A stretch of DNA of 64,000 nt from Cryptomeria japonica (taxonomy: Eukaryota > Streptophyta > Pinopsida > Cupressales > Cupressaceae), in NCBI RefSeq assembly GCF_030272615.1, contig NC_081408.1, forward strand, positions 616,524,476 to 616,588,475, in the 5' to 3' direction. A model generated the notes under the pieces. It was given only the letters and a program-made list of their open reading frames with translations, had not been told where the DNA came from and made no database searches. How positions within the stretch are numbered: the stretch's first letter is position 1; every line of letters starts with the position of its first letter. Position numbers and translations under genes: made by a program. Positions 10,305 through 22,342 of this stretch are shown piece after piece.

Positions 10305-12473
10305 TGTTGGAATCCAAGAACACTGAGAGGGGGGGTGAATCACTGTTCTGCTGAAATATTCAATTTTAATCTTATTATAACATGCATTTACCAACCGGTA
10401 AACCGATACATATAAATTGAAAGAAGTAATGCAATCAATGAACCAACCACACAAATGAACACCATAACACACACAATTTATATGTGGAAAACCTCAAAGA
10501 GGAAAAACCATGGTGGGATTTGTGACCCACAATATCAATTCACTGACCATATGAAGAGATATTACATAATATGGGGGCTTGCACATGCAAGAAGGATTAC
10601 CGCCTAGAGCACACTGCTCAAAACAATGAAGTCTCACTGACTACAATCACTTTGAATAATGAAACATAAAATTGAACTCATTTAATGCATCTGCTATGCC
10701 TAATCAAGTTCCAATTCAAAAACTCCAAACCCTTACTGGAATAACCTTCGCTCTGTGAGCACATCCAAAATCATCTACAGATCATTACAGAACATTGATT
10801 TTTACACAAATGACCTCATATACATGATCTTTGCATTGTTGATCTAATCTTATAAAAACATCATATATCAAAATGATCTAATAAATGACCTATATACCCT
10901 TATAGTCCTTCACAATCATGTCAGATTACATAGATATTATAAAAATAATTATTCATGTCGGCTCATTACATATATACATAAATAACAACATGAATTTCTG
11001 ATTGCCGGATCTCCCAATGAAGTCGGCCTCCTATACCGGTACCCTGTTTGCTGGTTATTAACCTAATCTACAAATCATGTCAGCCTTCAATGTCGATACC
11101 CATAGAATCCTTCCTACTAGTGAAGATGTTAGACAGTTCAGATAACCGAAAGACAACTGAGAGGGGGGGGGGTGAATCAGTTGTCACAGATTACTAGAAG
11201 CATTAGCAATTTAAACTTTAATACCGAAACCTAAAACAATAATATCAGAATAGAAGTTAATCTAATTAAGCATAAACAATAATCACAGAATAAATACCAT
11301 CCACATGACACCGAGATTTGTATGTGGAAAACCCAGTAAAGGGAAAAACCATGGTGGAAAGCCTACCCAAAGTCAGATAATACTTCTATAGTAAGTATGT
11401 AAATTACAATGAAGGGGCTTGCACTTGCAGGAAGGCTAAAAACCTAGAGCACACTGATCATCACAAAAGGAGCCTCAGTGACTACATATAAATCTAGAAT
11501 ACAATCCAAAGAAGTGTTGAACTGCAAAAGATAGCATCTCCTAAACCAGAGTATAGTTCTAGTTAAGCTCAATACCAGAGGACTAAATCCTCTTACATAA
11601 ACCCAATTTGATCTTCAATGGTCGACCAAATCCTCTACCTAAATGATATTTCATTATTCACACATTACATTCCTTGACCATGACCTCTTACATTAACCAT
11701 GATGATCTACAATGAGATCTTACATCTATTTATAGAAACCCTCGACCATAAACAATCAGGCCGACCACTAGACAATAAACCAATTACATAATTACAAACC
11801 ATGTCAGCCTTAGACCAAAAAAATAATATCCAACACATAAGACATCCCAAAAATACATCAGTAGGTCCTATCTACACGTTACATTAATGCCAGTCCATAA
11901 CCTAAATCAACTGGGACCAAGTATAGGTCCACACGCTTCATCAATGATCTCCAAATGCCAAGTCTCGAACATGATCATCGACAACATCCTGAAACTCCAT
12001 CAGAAGCTGTACCAACACCACTTATGCAATTCATCAAATATCTTCATGAAAAGCTCTGTTGGTGAAACCCTCACTAGAACTAGAAACCAAGCTTCTAAGC
12101 AAACAGGATAACATCCGATCACCAGACCAAAACCAATTGACCAAATATGAGTATTAGTATCATGAACAAGTCAATTCCATCACTAGATTATACTAGAGCC
12201 TATCGGATCATGCCTGATCCAAGTTAACCAGAAACCACTCAACCTACTGGGACTAGAAGGGTGCCTGTAAAAGCATCCAAATAGTTAGTGTTGACATCAA
12301 TGATAAAACATCAATGAAACACATAATCAATTCCACCAAATGGCCAACAGAAGATACCTGCCAGTGGCGGTGAAGTGTCTGCTTGTGAAGTACCAAACCA
12401 AAGAATGAAGCAGGAATATGTTGCCATAAATGTCAACATATGAAACCAATGAAATGAGTGTCAATTACCAACA
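10305..12473 (-). repeat. element A, 3' LTR (interrupted)
   Basis: Without solo LTR J and one GAAGA copy this LTR is about 941 bp, close to the 911 bp of element B. Both begin with the same TGTTGGAA...ACACTGAGAGGGGGGGTGAAT block and end with GTCAATTRCCAACA. The bases after 12473 keep only ATCT of the purine-tract complement seen in B. Confidence 0.8.
11127..12349. mobile_element. solo LTR J (TSD GAAGA)
   Basis: A 1,223-bp sequence beginning TGTTAGACAG and ending ATGGCCAACA. It is flanked by GAAGA at 11122-11126 and 12350-12354. It belongs to the same broad LTR family as A and B (ACAACTGA-G-rich-TCAGTTGT hairpin near the start) but is a different subfamily. There is no internal region, so it is a product of LTR-LTR recombination. 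Confidence 0.9.
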
Positions 12474-12787
12474 ATCTATTGGATTCACCCTGAGACTGCT
12501 CCCCTTGAGCTGAATATTCATCTATAATCATGATCTATATTAATACTCCATATCTATTGATGCTGATGAGTTATTTTTCACCTATACTCCTCCCCCTTTG
12601 ACATCAATGCCAAAAAAACACCAAAAACTAGAATAAAGATGGAAATTCTATTCAAAGAACGTGTCCCAAAATACCTTACTGGAGCTGAATATACTTGAAA
12701 ATTTCTGGATAGGCTTTCTCCAAAAGCTATAAATAAGTGTCCCAACCAGATTTTTGAGTGTGTCGGATATTGATACAAGTCCATTAA
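12474..12787. other. element A 3' untranslated region
   Basis: On the minus strand this lies between the ORF2 stop and the 3' LTR. It retains pyrimidine runs on the plus strand (GCTCCCCTTGAGCTGAAT at ~12,499 and CTCCTCCCCCTTTGACATCA at ~12,587). These are copies of the purine-tract motifs seen in elements B and C. Confidence 0.6.
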
Positions 12788-13924
12788 TCATATGAGCATG
12801 AGACTCTTTCTCCTTAAGTTTTCCGGTGGGGGATTTCCTATCATATCTATGTATTCCTTTTTATGTACACTCAAGGAGTCCAACCAGGAAATCACCAATC
12901 CTCTGAGCCCTTTATCTCTCCTAATGATTTTGTCTCTATCCCTTTCAAGAGCTGAAATTTGAACTTCTAAAAACAAAATCTGCTCATCGATAGATGTAGT
13001 CAAAGAATTGGAACAATCAAAATAACTCACTATACCTGCAATTTTAGCATGAGTATGTTTAATGCCTTTATCTATATCTGTAGTTAGTAATCTAGTGTTA
13101 CACCATACTCTGTATATATTTGTACATTTCCTTAAAGCATTATCAATTAATTTCAATTTGTCAGAAATCTGTTTCTTATCTGATTCAATCAATTGATCAA
13201 AAGTGCCTTTCTTAGCTTGAGTGAATCTTTCCAATGCCTAACAGTTAGATATTTGTTGCAATGATTGAAAATCCTTAGAGATGTGCTCAGGAATTATTTT
13301 GAGCTTGCCTGATGGGCTTTCTCCTTTGTCAAACTAACACTTTGGGACAAGTTTGTGCAAAATTGTAACTGACTGATCAATTGTTCCCTTGTCCACTGAT
13401 CCTTCCTTCATCATCTTTTGAGTAGAAATCATCATGATCTCAGTAGAACTCATCTCAGTTATACTCTTCTTCTCTACCCGGGAGGTGTCAATTGACAACA
13501 AAGATGTGCTGGTTACCGGTTCCCTACCAAATTCCTCTCCCTTTTTCTTTGATGGTTGTGCAGAAGCACTTGTTTCATTCTAAATTTCTTTTAATTTTTT
13601 ACCTTCAAGATTTCTCTCTTTACTCTTCTCCTCTGGTTTATTTTATTTAATAACATCCTCTTTTGCACCGATGGCTTCACCACTTGGTGCAATATTTGTT
13701 ACTGCTAGTTTCTCATTAACTGTATCCTCAATCTGTACATTTTGATCTTGAGGACTATTATCCTCAACTTCTATAACTTGTACATTCTGTGTATCTGTCG
13801 GTATATGTACATTATCTACTTTTGTCAGTATCTCCTCTTTGTCATATGCATTTGATTATGTCGGGGGCTCTACATCCAATTCCTTAGTATCTTTCAAAAT
13901 TATGGGTGGGCTACTAATCATATC

Positions 13925-14608
13925 TATAAGCAAGGGCAGTAGTAGCATACCCATATCCATACGCAGCATACCTTCACTCAGTTCCATGCCCATATCCAGC
14001 TCTAGGTACAGGTGAAGCATACGTAGCAGATCTATATCTAGACCCTAGATCTAGATGCTCGTGGCGTAGAGTCTAATGTGAATTCTTATTATGACTTAAA
14101 GAAATCCAGTTACTGGATTTAGTAATCAAGATCGAGTACCAGTCAATGATGCTCATGGTAAAGAACCTATAGATCCAGTTAGAAAGCGAGATATATACCT
14201 TCGTGGTCCATTTTTTGACCTTCGTGCTCGCTCTAAAATTCTATGGGCTGATCTTCGTGACCAATAGGTAGAGCCTATTGTTGACCCAGTTTACCCATAT
14301 CCAGTACCAACAATAGAAGTAGACCCCATAGCCACCAGCATCACCAGTAACATCATGAGTAGATACGATTGATTCTACAGTAGTTTAAGCAGTAGTGGAG
14401 ACACCTGCATAGTCATAGATAGCAACAGAAGCATGAGTAGGAGATGTTCTTGATCATGATCCAGTTCTTTATCTAGTCCCTATTGAAGCACGATAAGCTA
14501 AAGAGAAAGACCTATAAGCAGAGGAAAGCACAAGGGAAAAGGCAGGGGTTTCCTCTTTTAACCAAGAAGTAGGATTCTAGGTCTAGATGGAGATTCACTT
14601 TTATGTGC
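13925..14608 (+). pseudogene. unidentified decayed reading frame beside petA, probably plastid
   Basis: On the plus strand, protein-like stretches follow one another across frame changes: a Tyr/Pro/Ala-rich part (VAYPYPYAAYLHSV), RKRDIYLRGPFFDLRARSKI, VEPIVDPVYPYPVPTIEVDP, and a tail with VVETPA and VLDHDPVLYLVPIEAR. In the last part (from ~14,340) all internal stops are TAG or TAA at places where CAG or CAA would read through. I do not recognise the protein. Proximity to petA inside one insertion suggests it is plastid, possibly a repeat-expanded plastid gene. Confidence 0.4.
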
Positions 14609-15390
14609 CTAAAAATTCATTTTGACCAATTGAATTTTCTCAAATTGTTTCTTCTTAAGAACTAGAAATATCTATGCTAAAATGACAGATGCTAAGAATA
14701 ATAAATGACCTTGAACACGTAAAGGATCTTGAAGTACTATTTCTGCATTTTCCTGACCAAATCCACCCACATTAGGGTTATTCGTTAACGACTGATCCGC
14801 CTTGATGAATTCGCCTTCTGAAACAAGAAGTTTCGGTCCCAGAGGTACAAAGTCAACCACTTGTCAATTGTCTGATGGATTATCAATAGTTATTTGATAT
14901 CCACCCTTTTCTTTACGTGCAATTTTACTTACTTTACCCATTGTTGAAGCGTTATAGACTATATTGTTGCTTTTGCTCCCATCGGGATAAATTTGTCCTC
15001 TTCCTCTATTACCACCTACATATATAGGATATTTCAGGAAGTGAACTGCTTTATTAGTAGCGGGATTTGGTGAAAGCATGGGAAATACAATCTCACTATA
15101 TTTTTGACCAGGAACAGGACCTATTATTAGAATATTTTTTTGATTGGGATGATAGTTTTGAAAATAAAGATCACCTATTTTGTCCTTAATCTCGGGATAA
15201 ATACGATCTGGAGGAGCTAATTTGAAACCTTTGGGTAAAATAAGAACAACTCTTACATTTAAAGTCCCTTACTTACCATTAGCAAGAACTTGTTTTATTT
15301 GCTTATCATAGGGTATTTTAACAACTACTTCAAAAATGGTATCAGGAAGCACGGATTGTGGAACTTCAATCTCCATAGGTTTTTTAGCCC
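14609..15390 (-). pseudogene. petA: petA (cytochrome f) pseudogene, plastid-derived
   Basis: Cytochrome f carries electrons within the thylakoid cytochrome b6f complex. The frame starts inside the gene at [10 protein letters not shown] and continues through the diagnostic stretches [40 protein letters not shown], the C-terminal membrane anchor [10 protein letters not shown] and the stromal tail ending MNF with its stop at 14609-14611. The signal peptide and haem-binding CxxCH region are missing, because the insert begins after them. Three nonsense codons (near 15,269, 14,861 and 14,670) each fit a C-to-T change from CAA, CGA or CAG. It is therefore a dead nuclear copy, not a functional gene. 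Confidence 0.93.
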
Positions 15391-17671
15391 ACTACACCTT
15401 TGTCTTTCCCTTCAATTGGGATGTTGGTAGTGTCAGTCTTAGGATTAGCTTTCGGTGAAGAGAAGAAACCAAGGTTGTCAACAAAGAATTGGACCCATGC
15501 CTTGTGGGTTTCACTGATTATTTCCTTAACCCTGCCCACCATAAGGCTAATTATCTTGTGCTTGCTACGAAAAATTGTTCTGCTTACAACTTCAAGGGTC
15601 ATATCCAACTCTTTTGGAGTAATTGAACCACAAGTAGTTAATAACTCTTGAATTTTTATGTGATGGTCCTCTTCTATAGCAGATAATCTCCTAGCATCAA
15701 GATTATTATACAGTTGTGTCAATATTCGCATTTCAATTTTTAATAAAGCCTTCTTATATATATCTAGGTGTAACTAAACTACTTCCTCAATTTCTTTTTG
15801 CTCATCATCATCTAAATGTTCATATTAGAATTGTATATTTTTCAAAATTCCATCCTTGGTGATTTCATCTATCTGTTCTGCACAAGTCTTGGGAGGGATT
15901 ATAGTTACATTACTAGTGTCAATAGAAAGGTCTATGCATTCCTTCTTTCTTTTGTCAGTATCGGATGGTGCAGAAGGTGTAGGAGATGTTTCCTTTGGAG
16001 CTCTTTTCTTTGGAGTAGGTCTCCTCTCTGCAAGTTTGTTGGTTGATACCTTGATTGTGACCTTTCTTACTGATTGCTTCCTTTCCTCCTCCTTAGGCTC
16101 CTTACCTTTATTTCTCAATACCCTCTTGAATTCTAGAGGAGTGTCATCTTCAGTTTTAGAGTCTGATGGAATAGGCTCAGTGATGATTTCAGGCTCTTTC
16201 CTCTTCCTTCCTTTTGTGAGAACAACTTCCATTAAGGCCTTGATGTCTTGGGATTCTTTTTCAACAAATTTTCTTGCCTTACCTTGCTATTTCTCCCTCT
16301 TCTTTTGATTGAATTCAGTTTGAACCTCTTGCTCCTTTTGCTTTGCAGTACCAAAAGACTTTTCAGCCTCATCAATTGGAGCATCAATCAACATTTTAGC
16401 ATAAGCATCCAGAATCATAGCATCAACCTCATACCCCATCTCTTCTATCCATATCTTCTGAGGTTTAACTGCTTCCATTAAGATTTCATCCTTTTTGACC
16501 ATTAAGAAGATCTCGGTTGAGTATTTATCAATGATGTGTTTGGGAATTCTCTCTCTGGATTTCATTGCTTTCTGAAATGCCTTGAAATAACCCCAAACCT
16601 TATCATCTCGCATGCTTCCCAAGCTAGCAATAGATTGCTTCAATTGTCTGCCTACCGGGATGTCAAATGCCACTATGTTTTTCCAAAACTGAGAGTTTCA
16701 TTAAGGAAAAATAGAATTAAGATGACAATGAGATTCCTATACCAGAATGCCCCCTTTTTCTCTCTTTTAATCTTTCCAAGGTTAATGATCAACTCATCTT
16801 TCATCCATTCACAGAGATCTATTTTCTCATTTTCCCTCATAATTTTATGTGCGACATATATGCAGGAGCTAGAAATAGAATTGAGATGGTTGGATTGAGT
16901 TACCTTATACCCAATAATCATGCTACCAAATTTGATGTGTTTGTCAGTGATGGTGCTGACCCTCATTGATCGTCGGTCTAAAGTTGTGCTGGTGAGTTTG
17001 TTAACTTGATAATTTGAAATCTTTTTCTCCAGATGCTGAGCAATTTGTGGTAAACCGGTGATGGCCCTAATGGCCTCCTTTGTGATCTTATATGGCCTAT
17101 CCAACCAAATGAACTCTCCATGTACCCTGGTTAGTACATACTAGATGATCTCATATTCGAATTTAGGGATATCAAGGATGCCAGTAAACCCTAGATCTTC
17201 AATATGCTTATATTTGGGTTTGATCTTACCAGAGTCACTCATCAACTCATTCATGTACATATTCTTGATGTCACTGGTACCCAGATCCTCAACATGGCAA
17301 TCAATATATGCTCTGACGTCTTCAACATAAACAACTCCTTCCAAAACACATGAAAATGCACCAATCGAATCATCCAAGGTGGCAATATGCGGGCATGACT
17401 TGAAAATTGGCCTGGGACGATCCTTAACCTTGACAAGTTGGATTTGCAATTAAAGTAGGTGCAGAGGATAATCCATCTTCCATGATGAGAGATGATTGCG
17501 ATAAATACCTGATAAATGTTTGTTGGTGAATAACCCTAGATAATTCTTCTGAGTGCTGGTGGAATCGCTGATGAAGATTTTTGATCACTCTGAATCACCT
17601 TAGACTCACTCTGTATCGCTCTTAATCATTTTGAATGCAAGTTGATAAAAAAATGAAGTGGATTCAACCTT

Positions 17672-19003
17672 TTAACCTTCAAGAAACCCTAATTCCTCAT
17701 TGATATAAATATCTTTTGGTGGAACATACCGGATCTCGATTGGACATCTCCATGCTGGATAAACCTTTTCCAATCTATGAAACTTCTTCCAGGTCTCCTT
17801 CCCATGACATACAATATTTTCATGAAATTTTCCTAACCCTAAGGTTTCTACCTCAGTTAGTGGATGAGCTTCCTGCAGGTACAAGAGCAATCTGCTTTGC
17901 TGGTTGAGTAACCAGAGAAGTTCCATGCTATGATTGATCATCTGACTTGCTGACCCATTGTTTGGTACGATCTTGTCATATTTCATTGATCTTTTCATTC
18001 CCTTTATCATTTGATCCATCATTGCTAACTAGTGGATTTTTGCTTCTACAAAACATGATTATGTGTCCAATCTGGTTGCATTCATAACATGTAACATTGT
18101 TCTTTTGAATTGCTTTGTATAACTGAGATAATTGCTTGACCTGCACTAATTAGCCATATATCCAAATTTTCTACATGCATGACATTTTACATTCATTCTA
18201 CAATTTTTTGTCTTATGACCATACTTATTGCATTTGGAACATTATCTAGGAATAGAATTATAGTTTGATTTGCTCTATTTCTACATTGCCTAGCCATATG
18301 ACCAAATTTATTACAAACAAAGCATCTATCACTAAATTTGTGAGCATTGAGCTTCCTTACCGGTGTCCTCTAGTTCCGGTTGTTCTGATCTTCATGCATA
18401 CCGAAACTTTGACCTTGTTCAAAACCAAGTCCTCTGGATTCTCTGTTCTGCCTTTGGATTTTCAATAGTTCATCAAGCTATGCTGAACTAACCTTAAATT
18501 TCTCCTTGTACTCATTTGCAATAGTCAGATCATCTCTTAGGATTATCATCTTTCTTTCAAGTTCTTGTTCATTGCTTTGGGATTGCACTAATTTTGTTCT
18601 CAACACAACATTTTCATGAGCCAACTAGATGCATTCTTCAGATCTGTCTTTTAGAGATCCCAAGGTTTTCTTCTTTCATCTTCTAGTCTTCAATCTCCTT
18701 TGACATCCTCATAATTAGGGCTTGCATCTCATTCTTCATGATAATATTCTCTTGACTCAAATTCTGACATTTTTCTTTAAGGGCATTGTTCTCTTCATTA
18801 TCCTAATTTTGCAGAAGTTCCTTCCTCCTAGCTTGAACAGATGACAACTTCTCCTGTAGGTTAAGAATGAATTCCTTTGCAAAATCTAATTCATCTTGTA
18901 ACTTCAAGTTCTTCATCCTTTCAACATCATAATCTTCAAGTTCTACCTTAAGTTGTTTCTCCATACTCATTTCCATGGATTCCAGATTCAAGATCTCCCT
19001 CAA
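17672..19003 (-). pseudogene. element A ORF1: coiled coil plus zinc knuckles (Gag-like)
   Basis: It starts near ATG 19003 (MREILNLESMEMSMEKQ). The N-terminal ~250 residues are a long coiled coil (LKLQDELDFAKEFILNLQEK), followed by a linker GLGFEQGQSFGM and four CX2CX4HX4C units at ~18,050-18,330. Units 1 (CFVCNKFGHMARQC), 2 (CSKCNKYGHKTKNC) and 4 (CYECNQIGHIIMFC) are intact; unit 3 has His changed to Tyr. The C-terminal part shifts frame (17,672-18,022) and ends in ELGFLEG. Zinc knuckles are the nucleic-acid-binding module of retrotransposon Gag, so a packaging role is likely. In-frame stops are present. ORF2 begins about 190 nt downstream. Confidence 0.7.
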
Positions 19004-19032
19004 GATGTTAGGCTTCCTTCAAGGCACAAAGA

Positions 19033-19042
19033 TCTGATACCA
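19033..19042 (-). other. element A primer-binding site
   Basis: The minus strand reads TGGTATCAGA one base after the LTR end, complementary to the 3' end of plant initiator methionine tRNA. This fixes the element's direction as minus. Confidence 0.8.
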
Positions 19043-19043
19043 A

Positions 19044-19459
19044 TTTGGTCGAATCCAAGAACACTGAGAGGGGGGGTGAATAAGTGTTCTGCCAGAATAT
19101 TCAATTTTAACCTTATTATAACATGCATTCACTAACCGGTAAATTGGTACATATAAATTGAAATAAGTAATACAATCAATGAACCAATCACACAAATGAA
19201 CACCATAAAACAGAGAGTTTATACATGGAAAACATCAAAGAGGAAAAACCACGATGGGATTTGTGACCCACAATATCAATTCACTGGCCATATGAAGAGA
19301 TATTACATAATATGGGGGCCTGCACACGCAAGAAGGCTTATTGCCTAGAGCATACTTCTCAACACAATGAAGTATCACTGACTACAGTCACTTTAAATAA
19401 TGAAACATAAAACTAAACTCATTTAATGCATCTTCTATGCTTGATCAAGTTCCAGTTTG
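19044..19459 (-). repeat. element A, 5' LTR (truncated)
   Basis: It matches the left LTR from its first base to ~19,459 (CAAGTTCCAGTTTGAA) and then stops abruptly. The terminal TGTTGG is mutated to TTTGGTC. The remaining ~500 bp and the right-hand target-site copy are missing. Confidence 0.8.
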
Positions 19460-19483
19460 AATATTATTAGGGTCTATATTTAT

Positions 19484-21141
19484 TTATTCCCCCTCAACCG
19501 CATTTCTCAATTTCTCTTTGAGACAAAAAGATTTGGATTCAGGGGAGTTCACAAAATTATCATTAGATATGAACTCCCTTGAGGCATCCATTCTTTCATT
19601 GTCCACCTTATGTGTAGGGATGACACTAGGAACCAAAGCTCTATCCATGTCATCTAGTTGCTCTACTGCTTCAACCTCACTGAATAAATCTCTAGGGGGG
19701 GAAGAATGGGGCACATTGGGGTTGTCAGTCTACAAAATATAAGATCTTTTTTTTCTCCTCTCTCCACCCTTCTTATTTCTCCCACCATTGGCCCTTTATC
19801 TTTGGCTGCTGATTTGGAAGACTCGGGTTGCCCTTTTTTTGTGATAATCACCCCTTTTTTGGAGAATATGGAGATATTAGCAATAGGCTGCTCCTGAATT
19901 TTTTCTCCCTTATCCTTGACTTCCTTCCTTTGAATATTGTTCTTGATTATATCATTAGCATGCTGAAGGAGAATGATCATTCTGGCAAACGCAAATTGGA
20001 ATTCCTCTCTAAGAAGCCCTTTATAGTTTTTTTCTTCTTCCATTCTCTCATTCTCTATCTTTTTCAACAACTGCCACTTCTTCTTCCTTTGGATGGCTTC
20101 ACCTGATAGAGCATTTGTCAATAGGTCTTCCATCTCATAGAATTGATGGTGGTAGCTTCTTTCTTTAAGCTTATTTAGCCTTAAGTCTCTTATGTACCCC
20201 TTAGGATCATAATTTATGGCTATAACCACCTTAAACCTGCAGTTTTTTATCAAAATATCTTGGATCTTTTTCAAATTATCACATCCAATGGCGAATTATT
20301 TGAAGCTAGTGGCTTTGGGGAGATGCTTCCCCTTTCTTTGTGGGATCTGGTCCTTATCTACCCACATCATTTGCCACATGAATTCCAAGGATGAAATCAT
20401 AGGAGATACATAAATTGGTAGCCTATGAGGAGCCTTATCAAAACCATATCACCTTATAATTGTGCAGTCATCATAATAGAAGAAGTCTCCAAAATTATGG
20501 CTAAAATCCCCCTCTACATATTGTACATCTGGAGCTCAACAAGATTTTATTCTTAATAACTTAAGTATATGTGTAGGCATCCTTGTTATCACTACACCCA
20601 ACATATCCAAAACCCTTTTGATAAAATAATCAAAGAATAAACAATAATCCCCAAAGTGAGAGCCCTTATCCCATATTTGTGTCCATCTGTGAATAGGTCA
20701 TGGTAACCCTGTCTGTGGATCTAGCATTATGATGTTTAGCTTTGGTGACCATGCTGACTTGTTTTGATACAAAATGAGATGACAAACCAAAGAATAGTGC
20801 TTGAAATCAAATGGAATTCTTTCATCCTTTGCCTTTATTAGGTTCTCCTGTAACTTGGCTTGGAGAATTGTAGCAAAATAAAAAAAAATCATTGGTGGTA
20901 GGGTGTTGAATGGACATTGCCACCATCATGTAATATATTGGCAACATAGTACGCCCATAATATTCTCCTAAGACTTGGCACATGGCATAGTATGTCCTTA
21001 TAAAATAAGTCTCAAACTTATCTAATGCAAAAGGCTCAGTCTCAGAGGGCAGGGTGGGCTGGATATAGCTTGGGGCAAACTTGGAGAGCTTTTTCAAAAA
21101 TATGGGCAGATAGTCCCTCTTGATTTTCATAGTGTTCTTTT
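19484..21141 (-). pseudogene. E1 unit, middle and C-terminal coding pieces
   Basis: Minus-strand coding text of the E protein. From 21,141 down to 20,822 it is open (IKRDYLPIFLKKLSKFAP, then YFIRTYYAMCQVLGEYYG). From 20,820 to ~20,280 it is broken by stops and frameshifts. From 20,274 to 19,740 it is open again as a charged coiled coil (KWQLLKKIENERMEEEKNYK) with a Lys/Pro tail (KKGQPESSKSAAKDKGP). The last piece, 19,714-19,484, ends KEKLRNAVEGE. The 5' edge is exactly where solo LTR G entered. No known domain. A structural or Gag-like protein is possible, but nothing identifies it. Confidence 0.5.
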
Positions 21142-21146
21142 CATAC

Positions 21147-22342
21147 TGTAAAGCAGAAAAAATCGCAATCAAACCCTAGTTGCTCTCCCCTCTTCCGACT
21201 CCGAGGAGAGAGAAGGGAGGTTCGCTAGGATTCGATGGTTTTTCACTTAGGGGAGAGACTTTACATTCAAAAGAGGGGTTGAAACTCATAAGATCCAATC
21301 CCATGCAATGCAAGATTGGATGCTAAATGAATTTCAAGGGTTAGGAAAGCAAGGCTACCCTCTTTTGTAAAGAATGTTGTTAAGGAAATTAAGCTAGGAA
21401 TGCATAGAAAGTCATAAAGATTCGCTTATAAACTGAGTTCGGGTTATAGGATGAAGCTGCGGACCTGGAATTAGCAGTAAAATGTCGATACGGCGCTGTC
21501 CTGCAAATTTGAGCAAAAGTTGTCGGGACGATGGCGCCCGGCGCCACGGTCCTCCGAAAAATCCGCGAAATGAAGGGGGATCTGTTCGTCTCTGCACAAG
21601 GATTCCAGATCTTCAATTTCAGCCGCGTACCTGCAACCTACACACAGAAAAGCGAAGACGATTGGGGGGTTAGGGATTGGGGGTTTGCCTTTAGGTCAAA
21701 CCCCGGTTTTGGAATTAACCAAGAAATGAGCAAGAGCTATAAATGTAAATGTATGTAAAACAAGTGCTAATACCTTGTTCTAAGGATTTTGGTATCCTTA
21801 TGTGCGAAGGTTTAGATGTTGTATGTTGTAGCATGTAGTATGTGATCTCCTCTTCAATGGTTGAATCCTTGTCTTGAATGCAACACTTAGCCTTGAATGG
21901 AGACTTGAAATGATCAATTGCTTGAAAGAATGCTTGAATGCTTGAATGCTTGAGTATAGTTTCCACGCCTTTTTCCTCATCATCCTCATATCGAATGAAA
22001 GAGGAAAATGTCATTTATATACTTGTCAATTAGGGCTGATAGACTGATTTTCCCAACCTTAGGCTGACCAGGGAAAGTTAATTTCCAAATTGCAAACAAA
22101 AAGACCCGAGCCCCTTAGGAGACCGGGCCCAAAATAGGACCCAGGGACCAGGGCGCTGGGCGCTCTGGTCCCACCTCCTGGGACAACAGGGTGCAAGGAG
22201 GTTCAGGCCAGGGTGCTTGAAAAATGCAGTTTTCAGTGTCGTGAGCAAGTTTCAGGGTCTCCATTCAGGTTGCATGTTGCGTCACCATCGTGAAGACCGA
22301 AATGCAGTCGAAATTGCAAGTGTCGCAATTTAGGACGCTACA
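21147..22342 (-). mobile_element. solo LTR G (TSD CATAC)
   Basis: A 1,196-bp sequence flanked by CATAC at 21142-21146 and 22343-22347. On the minus strand it begins TGTAGCGTCCTAAATTG and ends CTGCTTTACA. The start resembles that of H's LTR (TGTAATACCCTAAA), which suggests a Ty3/gypsy-type origin. It is more GC-rich than its surroundings (21,480-21,700; 22,080-22,200). It lies inside the E1 reading frame: the frame is continuous if G and one CATAC copy are removed. Confidence 0.92.

Larger units (their letters stand above)
13925..15390. other. nuclear insertion of plastid DNA (NUPT)
   Basis: Element B is continuous at the matching place, whereas A carries about 1.47 kb of unrelated sequence here. 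The right half is plastid petA (separate entry). The left half (13,925-14,608) has no LTR or retroelement character and reads as another decayed frame. The borders are inferred from the A/B alignment and may be off by a few bases. No target-site duplication is evident, as expected for end-joining capture. Confidence 0.75.
12788..17483 (-). pseudogene. element A ORF2 (unknown function), split by plastid DNA
   Basis: Homologous along its length to B ORF2 (32915-36029) and more distantly to C ORF2. The start is ATG at 17483 (MEDGLSSAP, matching MESGSSSAP in B). Order of regions: an N-terminal block with GVVYVEDVRAYIDCHVEDLG; a conserved core LTRVHGE...PYKITKEAIRAITGLP (~17,040-17,130); a helical block with EAVKP...EEMGYEV (~16,400-16,470); a Lys/Arg/Pro-rich linker (~16,000-16,230); a helical block around YNNLDARRLSAIEED (~15,690); and a C-terminal coiled coil (12,788-13,234). 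There are frameshifts near 17,445 and several in-frame stops. Plastid sequence (~13,925-15,390) interrupts it. Removing that insert leaves about 3.2 kb, or ~1,070 codons. No catalytic motif of any polymerase or integrase is present. Its core resembles plant-transposon proteins of unknown function; this is my impression, not a search result. Confidence 0.7.
10305..19459 (-). mobile_element. element A: pol-less LTR retrotransposon, right end truncated
   Basis: The left LTR is 10305-12473 (start TGTTGG, end CCAACA, interrupted by solo LTR J). The right LTR starts at ~19044 and breaks off at ~19459 after about 415 bp. Transcription direction is minus: the primer-binding site (minus TGGTATCAGA, plus 19033-19042) lies next to the right LTR. 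The internal region carries ORF1 (coiled coil plus zinc knuckles) and ORF2 (unknown), both homologous to element B, and no reverse transcriptase, integrase or RNase H. The left flank AGTGG (10300-10304) has no partner because the right end is lost. It sits inside unit E1. Confidence 0.8.

Noticed and set aside
15856-16308. Plus-strand hydrophobic 150-codon frame resembling a membrane protein
   Set aside because: Shadow of the Lys/Glu/Pro-rich linker of element A ORF2 on the minus strand, which aligns with element B.
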